Notes: generated by a model not told the origin, from the letters alone. Positions 1 through 8,367 are shown, numbered from the stretch's first letter. The stretch is 64,000 nt of DNA from Spirochaeta isovalerica (GCF_014207565.1 NZ_JACHGJ010000008.1:1-64000), one strand, 5' to 3'. Translations and numbers: made by a program.

Positions 1-2304
1 GGCTCAAACCTGGCGGGGATCAAACAGAATAAAGCCAAAAGGCTTCTCGGTTATTCATCAGTCGGTCAGATCGGTCTGCTTATGATCATTCTGGGTCTGG
101 GGGATATGCTGGGAGACAAGCGGGATTTTATCGCTCTGGGGATTCTGGTTTCCCACTACCTGGCCAAGGCTGTTCTCTTCTGGATCGCCGGCATGTTCGA
201 CAGTGAAAAGCTGGAGAGCTGGGCTGTTCTGAGAAAGAAACCCCTTCTCTTCGTCATGTTCGGTTTTGCCTTGTTCGCATTGACCGGGCTTCCCCCCTTC
301 CCCTCTTTCTTCGCGAAATGGGAGCTTATTATGAAGCTCGGAACGAACGGCATGTTCGTCTGGTCGGCCCTGATTCTCATTGCCTCCTTTTTTGAAGCGG
401 TCTATCTGTTCCGCTGGTTCGGACTGGCCCTCAAAGAGGAAAATGAAGATATGGAGGTATTCAAAACACCTCTTTACAAATGGCTCCCTGCGGGAATCTT
501 CTCGATTCTTCTCCTCGCGGCCGGTTACTACGCCAGCCTGAGCGTGGAAGCCATGAAAGGGCTGAACTATCTGCCCTTGCTGTTCATACTGGTTCTGGCG
601 CTCATTGACTGGCTGCCGGTATGGATCAAGAATATCATCTCCCTTTCAGGAGTTATCTGGTATATCTATGATCTCTATCCCCGCATTCAGGGCGACACGC
701 TCAGAATGATCTTCGCCGGCGTATTCCTCATCGGCGCTGTCCTCTCTCTCCTTTCCGGTTTCTACTACAAAGGGAAAAGAGCGGGGTTCTACCCCATGGC
801 TCTCGCCATGTTTCTGGGACTGATAACTCTGGTCGAAGCCACCAATCTTTTCCACTTCTTCTGGGGATGGGAACTGATGACAATCGGATCCTACTTCCTC
901 CTGATAAGAGGAAAGAAATCGGCGCCCCACGGCTACAGCTACATGCTTTTCTCTCTGGGTGGCGGATACGCCATCATGATGGCTTTCTCCATTGCCTTCG
1001 CCGCTTCGGGGACTCTCGGCCTTTCGGCCCTGACAAATATCGCTCTCTATCCGGCGCTGGCCTATTCGCTGCTCTTCCTCGGTTTCATGACCAAGACAGC
1101 CTCGCTGCCTATGCACATCTGGCTGCCGGGAGCCCACGGAGAGGCCGATACGGACGTTTCGGTAATGGCTTCCGCCATTCTGCTTAAGGCCGGTGTTTTC
1201 GGTATGGTCCTGACCCTTCTGGGAATGGGAGCCGATGCATCCTATGCCAAAGTGTTACTCAATATCCTCGTATGGATCGGAGCTTTTACAGCCCTGGTCG
1301 GCAATATTTCGTCCGCTCTCCAGGAAAACGCCAAGAGACTCCTCGCCTGGTCAAGTATCGGCCAGCTCGGCATGATCCTCTTCGGACTGGCAACGATGAC
1401 CCATCTGGGATGGCTGATTTCTCTGGCTATGGTTGTAGCCCACTTCATGTACAAATCCATCCTCTTCTACACAATCGGCGGTGTCGGTTACCGCGTGGGA
1501 AGCAAGGATATGTATAAAATGGGCGGGTTGATAAAAAGAATGCCTCTGGCTTTCATAGCGGTCCTGATCTCCATTATCGCCCTTTCCGGCGTTCCGCCCC
1601 TGGTCGGATTCGCCGCCAAGTGGCTCTCCTACAACCTGCTTGTTACCGAGGGATTCGTCGTTCCCGGTACGCTGCTCATCATCGCCGGCCTCGTGGCCTT
1701 CCTCTATCTGTTCCGCCTGATCCATTCGGTCTTTCTGGGGCAGCTGAAGGACAACCTGAGAAGAGTGAAGGAAGTGAACTTCTGGTTCCTCCTTCCCACC
1801 TATATCATTATCGGAGTGGTCATGTACCTTTCGACATTGCCCAACGCTCTGCTCAAGCCGATCGGCGAATGGGTTGTAAAATACTTCCCCGACGGAGCCC
1901 TCCACTGGGAAGGGACAAGAGCGACAACGGCCGTCGGCTATTTCGATGGACTCTGGATCATGTACGTCATCGGAGGAATCTTCGCGACAGTTCTGGTTCT
2001 CAGCTTAATAATCACAAGCCGCAAGAAAATGCAGAAAGTGAAACAGTTCAATATTTTCTACTCGGGAGAACATCCCTCGCGACCCGAGCTGGTACACTTT
2101 GCCTATAATTTCTTCGCCCATTACAACAGGGCTGTCGGTTTTGCCGTGACTCCCGTTCTCCACCGGTTCTGGGATTACACAGCCAGATCGCTTCACGGCG
2201 TATCGGATTTTATCCGCAGAATCTACAACGGCAACGGGCAGAGCTACGCTTTCCACCTGATCGCCTATGTGGTGCTTGTATTTCTCTTTCAGGGGGTTAT
2301 GTAA
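1..2304 (+). CDS. Fused double antiporter-like membrane subunit of a complex-I-like oxidoreductase (5' partial)
   Basis: The reading frame is open from the first base, so the gene starts upstream and 767 residues are visible. It carries two copies of the proton-pumping antiporter fold (NuoL/M/N, MrpA/D family) in one chain. The end of the first copy is marked by QNKAKRLLGYSSVGQ and a Lys-containing SHYLAKAVLF helix. A second, complete copy begins near visible residue 230 and has a WGWELM helix, KTASLPMHIWLPGAHGEA, a second QENAKRLLAWSSIGQLG and VAHFMYKSILF. The C-terminal tail (FYSGEHPSRPE) resembles that of HyfB/NuoL. Membrane helices run throughout. The next gene follows with no gap, so both are in one operon. 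Proton or sodium translocation is the family role; which ion is moved cannot be read here. Two antiporter subunits fused in one chain is unusual, since they are normally separate genes. Confidence 0.85.
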   Translation, partial: GSNLAGIKQNKAKRLLGYSSVGQIGLLMIILGLGDMLGDKRDFIALGILVSHYLAKAVLFWIAGMFDSEKLESWAVLRKKPLLFVMFGFALFALTGLPPFPSFFAKWELIMKLGTNGMFVWSALILIASFFEAVYLFRWFGLALKEENEDMEVFKTPLYKWLPAGIFSILLLAAGYYASLSVEAMKGLNYLPLLFILVLALIDWLPVWIKNIISLSGVIWYIYDLYPRIQGDTLRMIFAGVFLIGAVLSLLSGFYYKGKRAGFYPMALAMFLGLITLVEATNLFHFFWGWELMTIGSYFLLIRGKKSAPHGYSYMLFSLGGGYAIMMAFSIAFAASGTLGLSALTNIALYPALAYSLLFLGFMTKTASLPMHIWLPGAHGEADTDVSVMASAILLKAGVFGMVLTLLGMGADASYAKVLLNILVWIGAFTALVGNISSALQENAKRLLAWSSIGQLGMILFGLATMTHLGWLISLAMVVAHFMYKSILFYTIGGVGYRVGSKDMYKMGGLIKRMPLAFIAVLISIIALSGVPPLVGFAAKWLSYNLLVTEGFVVPGTLLIIAGLVAFLYLFRLIHSVFLGQLKDNLRRVKEVNFWFLLPTYIIIGVVMYLSTLPNALLKPIGEWVVKYFPDGALHWEGTRATTAVGYFDGLWIMYVIGGIFATVLVLSLIITSRKKMQKVKQFNIFYSGEHPSRPELVHFAYNFFAHYNRAVGFAVTPVLHRFWDYTARSLHGVSDFIRRIYNGNGQSYAFHLIAYVVLVFLFQGVM

Positions 2305-3219
2305 ATGAATCCTATTATTACTAAAATTTTATACGCGCTACTAACTGTGTTTATAATATGGAACATAGGTATGGTGCTTAACGGTTTTACCCGGAAGGTA
2401 TACGCCAGGGTAAACAAACGGTACGGGATCCGGATTTACCAGCCCTACATCGACCTTATCAAGAACTATTCTCTCGATACGCTGGTCTATCACGGGGTTA
2501 TGTATTATCTGGGACCCATATTCCGCCTTACCAGCGGTGTGGGGATGGTTCTGTTCATCCCGCTGATCTACGGTTCGGAAATATTCAGCAACTTCTCCTT
2601 CGCCGGAGACGCCATTCTGATTCTCTACTTCATGTTCTTCGGAACTCTGGGAATGGCGCTCGGTTCAAATGAAACGGGACAGCCCTACTCGACCATCGGC
2701 GTCGCAAGAGGTCTGGCTCAGGTAACGGCTGCAGAGGTTCCCCTCGTTCTGGCTTTCCTTTCGGTTTTCATTCAGAACCAGAGTCTGTCCATTTCGGAAA
2801 TCGTATCTGTACAGCAGGGCGGTTTCATGCACTGGACCATGTGGACCAACCCCATGGCGACGGCTACGGCCATGCTCGCCTACCTGGGATCGATGATGCG
2901 GTCTCCCTTTGACGTCGTTCTGGCGCCGCAGGAAATCCCCATAGGACCGCCGACGGAATATCACGGTTCATTTCTGGCGATTCTGTCGACAAACCGTCCG
3001 ATCTTCGCCGTTGCCAAGACCATACTGTTCGTTAATATGTTCTTCGGCGGAGCCACCAACTGGGGGATGTTCATCCTCAAGGCAACGACCCTTTATATGT
3101 GGTCCGTTGTCACCGGAACCATTTATCCCCGGTTCAGAGTGGATCAGTCCATCCGCTTTTTCCTGAAGGTGCCTCTGATTATGGGGCTGCTTTCTATCCT
3201 GCTGCTGCAGTTTATGTAA
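2305..3219 (+). CDS. NuoH-like membrane subunit (complex I subunit 1 / hydrogenase-4 subunit D family)
   Basis: This 304-residue polytopic membrane protein is the heel subunit that joins the peripheral arm to the pump in complex I and group 4 hydrogenases. Family signatures are visible: GVARGLAQVTAAEVPLVLAF in the middle and EIPIGPPTEYHGSFLAIL, the loop facing the quinone or electron-transfer cavity. The ATG follows the previous stop codon directly. It sits between the antiporter fusion and the NuoB-like gene, as expected for a membrane-bound oxidoreductase operon. The sequence does not show whether a quinone binds; the missing NuoE/F/G genes and the flavoprotein at the operon end suggest a soluble electron partner instead. 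Confidence 0.9.
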   Translation: MNPIITKILYALLTVFIIWNIGMVLNGFTRKVYARVNKRYGIRIYQPYIDLIKNYSLDTLVYHGVMYYLGPIFRLTSGVGMVLFIPLIYGSEIFSNFSFAGDAILILYFMFFGTLGMALGSNETGQPYSTIGVARGLAQVTAAEVPLVLAFLSVFIQNQSLSISEIVSVQQGGFMHWTMWTNPMATATAMLAYLGSMMRSPFDVVLAPQEIPIGPPTEYHGSFLAILSTNRPIFAVAKTILFVNMFFGGATNWGMFILKATTLYMWSVVTGTIYPRFRVDQSIRFFLKVPLIMGLLSILLLQFM

Positions 3220-3228
3220 GAGGAATCT

Positions 3229-3882
3229 ATGGAAAAATTTAAAGATTTTAAAAAGAGGACGGTTATCGCACCTGATGGGGAGAAGATTGAAATCGATCCC
3301 ATGAAGGATTACTACTGCGACGCCATCCCGACGCCCCGGAAGGATTATGATAAAATTCCGGGCATACTGGAAAACTTCAAAAACTGGGCGAGAAGCGAAT
3401 CGCTCTGGATCCTGGCCTACGGTTCGGGATGCGGAGCCATCGAAATGCGCCCCCTTATGACGCCGAAGCACGACGCGTATCGTTACGGCATTCAGTGGAG
3501 ACCGACTCCCAGACAGGCCAACCTGCTTATGATATCCGGGTACCTGTCGGTAAAAACGCTGCGGATCGTCGTAAGAGCCTACGAGCAGATGCCCTCTCCC
3601 AAATACGTTATGGGACTGGGAAGCTGCACCATCAACGGCGGTATGTACTGGGACAGCTACAACACCATCAACAGGCTGGATCATTTCATGCCCGTTGACA
3701 CATATGTGACCGGCTGTATGCCCCGTCCCGAAGCGCTGATAGCCGGTTTCGATGAACTGAAAAAGATTATCCGCGCCGGCAAAGGCGTAGGTGCTGACAA
3801 ATACGCGGAGAACTTCGCGTGGTATAAAGAAAATCAGAAAAAGATTCTCGGCGACGTCGGTCTGCCCGAGTACAGCTGGTAA
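3229..3882 (+). CDS. NuoB-like iron-sulfur subunit with an altered cluster motif
   Basis: This 217-residue protein is homologous to the NuoB / small hydrogenase subunit that carries the terminal 4Fe-4S cluster (N2 or proximal cluster). Visible motifs are GSGCGAIEM (C68), GLGSCTINGGMY (C133) and VTGCMPRPEAL (C163), matching the NuoB pattern GSC..GG and GC.PRPEAL. In ordinary NuoB the first motif is a tandem Cys-Cys (ACCAxE). Here the second Cys is Gly, leaving three of the four usual ligands. C30 in an N-terminal extension (YYCDAIPTP) might supply another, but that is speculation. The gene follows the NuoH-like gene by 9 nt and has AGAGGAAT as ribosome-binding site. Confidence 0.88.
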   Translation: MEKFKDFKKRTVIAPDGEKIEIDPMKDYYCDAIPTPRKDYDKIPGILENFKNWARSESLWILAYGSGCGAIEMRPLMTPKHDAYRYGIQWRPTPRQANLLMISGYLSVKTLRIVVRAYEQMPSPKYVMGLGSCTINGGMYWDSYNTINRLDHFMPVDTYVTGCMPRPEALIAGFDELKKIIRAGKGVGADKYAENFAWYKENQKKILGDVGLPEYSW

Positions 3883-3892
3883 GGAGGGAATG

Positions 3893-4426
3893 ATGAAAGA
3901 GATTGTCAATCGACTGAAAGAAAAATTCCCCGTGACAGCTGAAATCTATCAGCGGGACGACCTGACCTTTGTCACTGTGGAAAAGAAATACGGCGTCGAC
4001 GCCGTCGCATACCTGAAGGAATACGAAGGGTTCACCCATCTGGTTCTGCTCACCGCCGTTGACTGGCTGGAAGAGGGAGAGTTTCAGCTCACCTATCTTC
4101 TCAACAATCCGAAAGCGAAGCACGACATCGGCCTCAGGGTTAGAATCGACAGGGAAACTGCTGAGATGCAGACAGCCCATCACCTCTGGCCTGCCGTAAC
4201 GACCTACGAGCAGGAACTGAATGAAATGTTCGGTATATCCTTTCCGGGAAGTCCCCGTCAGGGACACCGCTTCATTCTCGACGAAGCCTGGCAGGGACCG
4301 CCTCCTTACAGAAGGGACTTCGATACGAAGAAGTACTCCGAGGAGACCTACTTCCCGAGACCGGGACGTTCCAAGATCGATCCGGCGGAACACATGAAGA
4401 AAAAACTGTATCCGGAGGGAATGTGA
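3893..4426 (+). CDS. NuoC-like 30 kDa subunit
   Basis: A roughly 177-residue soluble subunit of the peripheral arm, homologous to NuoC (30 kDa subunit), which packs against the NuoD-like protein. The family signature is the stretch THLVLLTAVDWLEEGEFQLTYLL followed by TYEQELNEMFGISFPGSPRQGHRFILDEAW, corresponding to the NuoC motif ERExxDMFGIxFxGHPxxxRxLL. Two in-frame ATGs lie side by side (3890 and 3893). AAGGAGG at 3881-3887 is better spaced for 3893. The stop codon overlaps the ATG of the NuoD-like gene. The protein has no cofactor of its own and is judged structural. Confidence 0.87.
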   Translation: MKEIVNRLKEKFPVTAEIYQRDDLTFVTVEKKYGVDAVAYLKEYEGFTHLVLLTAVDWLEEGEFQLTYLLNNPKAKHDIGLRVRIDRETAEMQTAHHLWPAVTTYEQELNEMFGISFPGSPRQGHRFILDEAWQGPPPYRRDFDTKKYSEETYFPRPGRSKIDPAEHMKKKLYPEGM

Positions 4427-5604
4427 TGTTTACTTTCAATGAAGACAGATCGCTGTTTCCCGAACACGATGAAAAAGGGAAACCGATTGTAGATGTGGAA
4501 AGCGGGCAGTTCACCAAAATCTGGCAGGGCCCCATCCACCCCGGTATGACCGGAAATATGTCTCTCGAGCTGACCATTCAGGGCGATGAGATCATGGACT
4601 GCGTCACCCATGTGGGTTACCTCCACAGAGGATTTGAGAAGCTGATGGAAAGACGGCGCTTTATCCAGTGCTTTCCCATCTGTGTCCGCGTCGCCGTTCC
4701 GGAACCGGACTTCAACGAATACTGTCTGGCTTCGACAATCGAAGAGCTCGGCGGCATCGAAGTCCCCGAAGCGGCCGACTGGATGAGGACTCTCCTTCTG
4801 GAAATGTCCAGGCTCCAGTCCTATCTCGCCCAGATGGGCGGACAGGGGAGCTCATTCGGTCTGGGACTGATCGGCCAGTGGACCATCTGGGCGAGAGACC
4901 TTGTTCTCGACCGGTTCGAAGAGATCTCCGGCGGACGTATCTACCATATGCACATGCCTCCCGGAGGAGTCAGAAGCCTCCTTCCCTCAGGTTTTGTCGG
5001 CAGAATGAATGAAACGCTCGATGAAATAAGCGCCGTTATGGAGGAAGTGGAAAGAGTTCTCTTCCACAACTCGGTTTTCAAAAAGAGAGCCATCGGCCTC
5101 GGATACATCGATCCCAAATGGGTCGATGAATACGGTATAACAGGCCCCAATGCCAGGGCCGCCGGTGTGGCGAAGGACGTGAGAAAGGACAATCCCTACC
5201 TCATGTACGACAGGCTCGACTTCGACGTTCACCTGGAATACGACTCCGATGTTTTTGCCAGAACGAAAGTTCGTTACAAAGACATTCTGACAACCATCGA
5301 TCTGATCCGCCAGATACTCCCTCAGGTTCCGACCAAAGGGGAATTCATGGCTGAAGTTCCCAACGTTCTCCACTGGAAGATTCCCTATGGGGAGACTTAC
5401 AAAAGAGCCGAGTGTACCAGAGGCGAGTACGGTTACTACACCGTAACCGACGGAAGCGGATACCCGAGACGGATCAACGTCCGCGGTCCCTCCTACACCC
5501 ATGCGGTAACGCTGATGGAGAAAATGGCAATCAATCTTAATATCGCGGATACGGCGGGCGTCATGTCGTCGCTCCACACCTATCCGCCTGAAGTAGAGAG
5601 GTAG
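4426..5604 (+). CDS. NuoD-like 49 kDa / large-subunit homologue without nickel-iron site
   Basis: This 392-residue protein is homologous to NuoD and the group 4 NiFe-hydrogenase large subunit. Diagnostic stretches are QGPIHPGMTGN near residue 35 and VGYLHRGFEKLMERRRF near 63, the latter almost identical to NuoD. An N-terminal Cys pair (C82 and C86 in QCFPICVRV) sits where hydrogenases have RxCGxC, but the C-terminal DPCxxCxxH motif that completes a NiFe site is absent. It is therefore not expected to be a hydrogenase. ATG 4426 shares one base with the upstream stop and has GGAGGG 7 nt before it; GTG 4423 is a less likely start. The retained Cys pair is unusual for a NuoD-type protein. Confidence 0.87.
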   Translation: MFTFNEDRSLFPEHDEKGKPIVDVESGQFTKIWQGPIHPGMTGNMSLELTIQGDEIMDCVTHVGYLHRGFEKLMERRRFIQCFPICVRVAVPEPDFNEYCLASTIEELGGIEVPEAADWMRTLLLEMSRLQSYLAQMGGQGSSFGLGLIGQWTIWARDLVLDRFEEISGGRIYHMHMPPGGVRSLLPSGFVGRMNETLDEISAVMEEVERVLFHNSVFKKRAIGLGYIDPKWVDEYGITGPNARAAGVAKDVRKDNPYLMYDRLDFDVHLEYDSDVFARTKVRYKDILTTIDLIRQILPQVPTKGEFMAEVPNVLHWKIPYGETYKRAECTRGEYGYYTVTDGSGYPRRINVRGPSYTHAVTLMEKMAINLNIADTAGVMSSLHTYPPEVER

Positions 5605-5606
5605 GC

Positions 5607-7394
5607 ATGAGTTTAAAAGATGTTTTAATGCCCTTTACCGCCTGGGGTAACCTGTTCAAAACACCGGTTACCATCAAGGACTCGCGAAATGTGGAAGCGG
5701 CTCCGCGGTACAGAGGTTTCCATATGAACGATGCCGATAAATGTATCGGCTGCGGAACCTGCGAGGAGATCTGCCAGAATGCCGCCATAGACCTGGTTGA
5801 AGTAGCCGGTTATGAAGCGAAAGACGGCGATTCGGGTCTCCGCCCCATGATCGATTACGGGCGCTGCTGCTGGTGCGCTCTCTGCGTCGATGTCTGTACG
5901 ACTCAGTCGCTCAGGCTGACTAACGAGTACAAATGGATTTCTTCCGATCCCGAAGACTTCCGCTTTGTCCCCGGTGTGGATGAAAAGCACTGGAACAACA
6001 GAACAGAAGGCTACACGAAAATGGAAGGTTACGACCTGTACAGCACTAATAGAGTGGAAATGGGCGAGCTCCATGCGGAAGAAAGAGACAAATCCTTTGT
6101 GGAAATGATCAAGGGTTATTCTCTCGAACAGGCTCAGAAGGAAGCGGACCGCTGCGTGGCCTGCGGAATCTGTACAGCCACATGTCCCGCTCATATGGGT
6201 ATTCCCGCATATATCGAGGCGGTGAGAAATGACGACATGGAAGAGGGCTTGCGGATTCTATACGAAACCAACCCGCTGCCTGAAATCTGCGGACGAATCT
6301 GTACACATAAGTGCGAGACGGTCTGTTCGGTGGGTCACAAGGGCGATGCCCTGTCTATCCGCTGGCTGAAACGGTATATCGCCGATCAGGTTCCTGCCGA
6401 ACGGTACAAGGAGATCCTGGGAACCGATCAAATCGTGAAAAACGGTAAAAAGGTCGCTATCGTCGGCGCCGGTCCCGCCGGTCTTTCGGCAGCCCACTAC
6501 CTGGCTCTGATGGGCTATGAAGTGAAAATCTTCGAAGTTCAGGAGGCGCCGGGAGGGATGACCCGATACGGGATCCCCGAATACAGGCTCCCCTACGAAA
6601 TGATCGACAAAGATGTGGATTACATCAAATCGCTCGGAGTGGAATTTCAGTTCGGCACCAGAGTCGGCGTCGATGTACCCCTGGAAACTCTTGAAAAAGA
6701 GTTCGATGCGGTATTTGCCGGAACCGGTCTCCACCTGGGAAGAAGCACGAGAGTGCCCGGTTCGGACCACAAACGGGTCTACCAGGCCATCGATCTGCTC
6801 AGAGATGTTTCCTATGGCAAAGAGATCGATCTGGCTGAAAAAATTGTCGTTGTCGGTGGTGGAAACGTGGCTATGGACATCACCAGAACTATTGCCAGAC
6901 TCCAGAATAAGAAGTTCGGTAAAGTGGATGTGACAGCGACCTGTCTGGAAGCGGAAGGCTCCATGCCTGCCGATGATGAGGAAGTCATCGAGGCGCGTGA
7001 AGAAAAGGCAACTATCGATCCCGGCTGGGGTCCTCAGGAGATCATTGTCGAAAACGGCGAGATCAAGGGACTGAAAGTGGCCAAATGTCTGAGAATCTTC
7101 GATGACGAAGGCCGGTTCAACCCTTCTATGGACATGGAGAACCAGAAAGTTTTCGAAGCGGAAATGATCGTCGAGTCAATCGGTCAGGGAATGGATATCA
7201 GTTATACTGATAACATTAAGGAAAAATTGACATTCGGTCCGAGAGGACGGATTCAGGTGAGCCCGGACTTCCAGTCCGATATCCCCTGGCTCTTCGTCGG
7301 CGGAGATATAATCGAAGGTCCCGACGTTATTCACGGGATAGCCAACGGCCATAAAGCGGCCAAAGGCATCGATAAGTTTCTGAAAGATAAATGA
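5607..7394 (+). CDS. NuoI-like ferredoxin fused to an NfnB/GltD-type FAD-NAD(P)H oxidoreductase
   Basis: A 595-residue fusion. Residues 40-100 are an 8Fe ferredoxin module like NuoI (C46-C49-C52-C56 and C87-C90-C93-C97). Residues 160-245 are the iron-sulfur N-terminal domain of the GltD/NfnB family (CVACGICTATCP at 183-194 and CGRICTHKCETVC at 228-240). Residues 280 to the end form the two-Rossmann flavoprotein: an FAD-binding GAGPAG near 287, the EAPGGMTRYGIPEYRLP motif near 313, NAD(P)-binding VVGGGNVAMD at 415-424, and a C-terminal FVGGDIIEGPDVIHGIANGHKAA FAD contact. The likely reaction is electron transfer between NAD(P)H and the membrane complex encoded upstream, possibly with ferredoxin as partner. 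It replaces the missing NuoEFG module. It is the last gene of the operon and is followed by a strong terminator. Cofactor choice (NADPH or NADH) cannot be settled by eye. Confidence 0.88.
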   Translation: MSLKDVLMPFTAWGNLFKTPVTIKDSRNVEAAPRYRGFHMNDADKCIGCGTCEEICQNAAIDLVEVAGYEAKDGDSGLRPMIDYGRCCWCALCVDVCTTQSLRLTNEYKWISSDPEDFRFVPGVDEKHWNNRTEGYTKMEGYDLYSTNRVEMGELHAEERDKSFVEMIKGYSLEQAQKEADRCVACGICTATCPAHMGIPAYIEAVRNDDMEEGLRILYETNPLPEICGRICTHKCETVCSVGHKGDALSIRWLKRYIADQVPAERYKEILGTDQIVKNGKKVAIVGAGPAGLSAAHYLALMGYEVKIFEVQEAPGGMTRYGIPEYRLPYEMIDKDVDYIKSLGVEFQFGTRVGVDVPLETLEKEFDAVFAGTGLHLGRSTRVPGSDHKRVYQAIDLLRDVSYGKEIDLAEKIVVVGGGNVAMDITRTIARLQNKKFGKVDVTATCLEAEGSMPADDEEVIEAREEKATIDPGWGPQEIIVENGEIKGLKVAKCLRIFDDEGRFNPSMDMENQKVFEAEMIVESIGQGMDISYTDNIKEKLTFGPRGRIQVSPDFQSDIPWLFVGGDIIEGPDVIHGIANGHKAAKGIDKFLKDK

Positions 7395-7401
7395 TGATTG
7401 G

Positions 7402-7425
7402 GGCGGTCTTCGGACCGCCTTTTTT
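7402..7425 (+). terminator. Rho-independent terminator of the oxidoreductase operon
   Basis: A 7-bp perfect stem GGCGGTC/GACCGCC with a TTCG tetraloop is followed by six T residues. It lies 7 nt after the stop codon and just before the convergent MarR gene. Confidence 0.95.
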
Positions 7426-7431
7426 ATCAGA

Positions 7432-7878
7432 TCAGGAATGGCTTTCCCAGCTGATTAAATTGTCAAGGACTCTCTGCAAATAAGTCTCGAATGACTCGAC
7501 TTCCTCATTAGAAAACCCATCGTACCAGATTCCAGTCATATCTTCTGACACTCTGGTAAAAAGTTTCTGAAAATCTCTATCCTTTCCAGTACGTTGAATG
7601 CGGATCTTCCTACGGTCAGAGGGATCGGAAACACGCCTGATAAATCCCGTAGTTTCAAGTTTGTCCAGCATGGCGGTTAATGTCGACTTGGTCAGCATGC
7701 TCTTTTTTGCCAGATCGGTAATTGGAATATCATCTTGCTCCCAGAGAACAAAAAGGATCCGTCCCTGAGCTCCATTTAGCTCGTCAAATCGGGAATCCTT
7801 TAGTAGGCGGTTGAAAATTCTACCGCTTAACTGATGCACTTTGGAAAGAAGGATTCCCCCTTTTCTCAGTTTTTTCAT
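7432..7878 (-). CDS. MarR-family transcriptional regulator
   Basis: A 148-residue winged-helix regulator. The MarR core is visible: LNGAQGRILFVLWEQDDIPITDLAKKSMLTKSTLTAMLDKLETTGFIRRVSDPSDRRKIRIQRT, with the recognition helix near residues 62-80 and the beta-wing DPSDRRK. Its ATG overlaps the stop of the upstream FMN-type protein by 4 nt, so both are co-transcribed leftward. It probably represses its own operon through the palindrome at 8356-8367, and may answer a ligand related to the neighbour's substrate. The ligand cannot be inferred. Confidence 0.88.
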   Translation of the reverse strand: MKKLRKGGILLSKVHQLSGRIFNRLLKDSRFDELNGAQGRILFVLWEQDDIPITDLAKKSMLTKSTLTAMLDKLETTGFIRRVSDPSDRRKIRIQRTGKDRDFQKLFTRVSEDMTGIWYDGFSNEEVESFETYLQRVLDNLISWESHS

Positions 7879-8336
7879 ATATTCTCATAATGGAACTGAT
7901 GTTCACCAGTCCAACCATCAATTTTTATCGGAACAAGTTTTATTAATTTATATTCGGGATCGTCGATACCTTTCCAGAAATAATCGAATTTATCAGCCCA
8001 GAACTTTTTCCTGCTCTCTTTGTCATCGAGTATTACAACGTCACAGAGCATTGAAACACCGAACCACTCGGGAGATTTGTGAAAATAAACTGAAGCTTTA
8101 TCATTTTTCTCCAGATCCCGGTATTTTCCCGAAGACTTAAAAGTGGACATATAAAGATCAAAGCAGTTCTCCATTCCGGCAAATTTATCGACCAGCTCGG
8201 GATAGTTGACGGGATATCTAAGATTTTCTACCGCTCTAATTCCAGGATTACCATTCGCATCAACGGTCGCCAAATAGAAAACGAAACATTCTTTATAGAG
8301 TTCTTTTATTTTTTCTAAAATTTCCTTTTTTTCCAT
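7875..8336 (-). CDS. Pyridoxamine 5'-phosphate oxidase-like FMN-binding protein
   Basis: A 153-residue protein of the split-barrel flavin-binding fold. The N-terminus ECFVFYLATVDANGNPGIRAVENLRY matches the PNPOx-like/general stress pattern (F.ATv...G.P..R.v). The middle holds FYMSTFKSSGKYRDLEKNDKASVYF-type barrel strands, and KLVPIKIDGWTGEHQFHYE closes the fold. Members bind FMN or F420 and reduce varied small molecules; the real substrate here is unknown. It is the first gene of a two-gene operon with the MarR regulator. TCCTCCT upstream gives a good ribosome-binding site on the minus strand. Confidence 0.82.
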   Translation of the reverse strand: MEKKEILEKIKELYKECFVFYLATVDANGNPGIRAVENLRYPVNYPELVDKFAGMENCFDLYMSTFKSSGKYRDLEKNDKASVYFHKSPEWFGVSMLCDVVILDDKESRKKFWADKFDYFWKGIDDPEYKLIKLVPIKIDGWTGEHQFHYENI

Positions 8337-8355
8337 ATTATCCTCCTGATTTTAG

Positions 8356-8367
8356 TACTATATAGTA
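8356..8367. promoter_or_regulatory. Palindrome, putative MarR operator
   Basis: TACTATATAGTA is a perfect 12-bp palindrome 20 nt upstream of the FMN-protein gene (transcribed leftward) in an AT-rich promoter zone. Its position fits autorepression by the MarR protein of the same operon. The assignment is inferred. Confidence 0.5.

Noticed and set aside
2968-3909. 313-residue minus strand reading frame
   Set aside because: Shadow of the NuoB- and NuoH-like genes, caused by codon bias in the real frames.
4426-5604. NiFe hydrogenase large subunit
   Set aside because: The C-terminal DPCxxCxxH motif is missing, so no nickel-iron site can form; NuoD-type is the better call.
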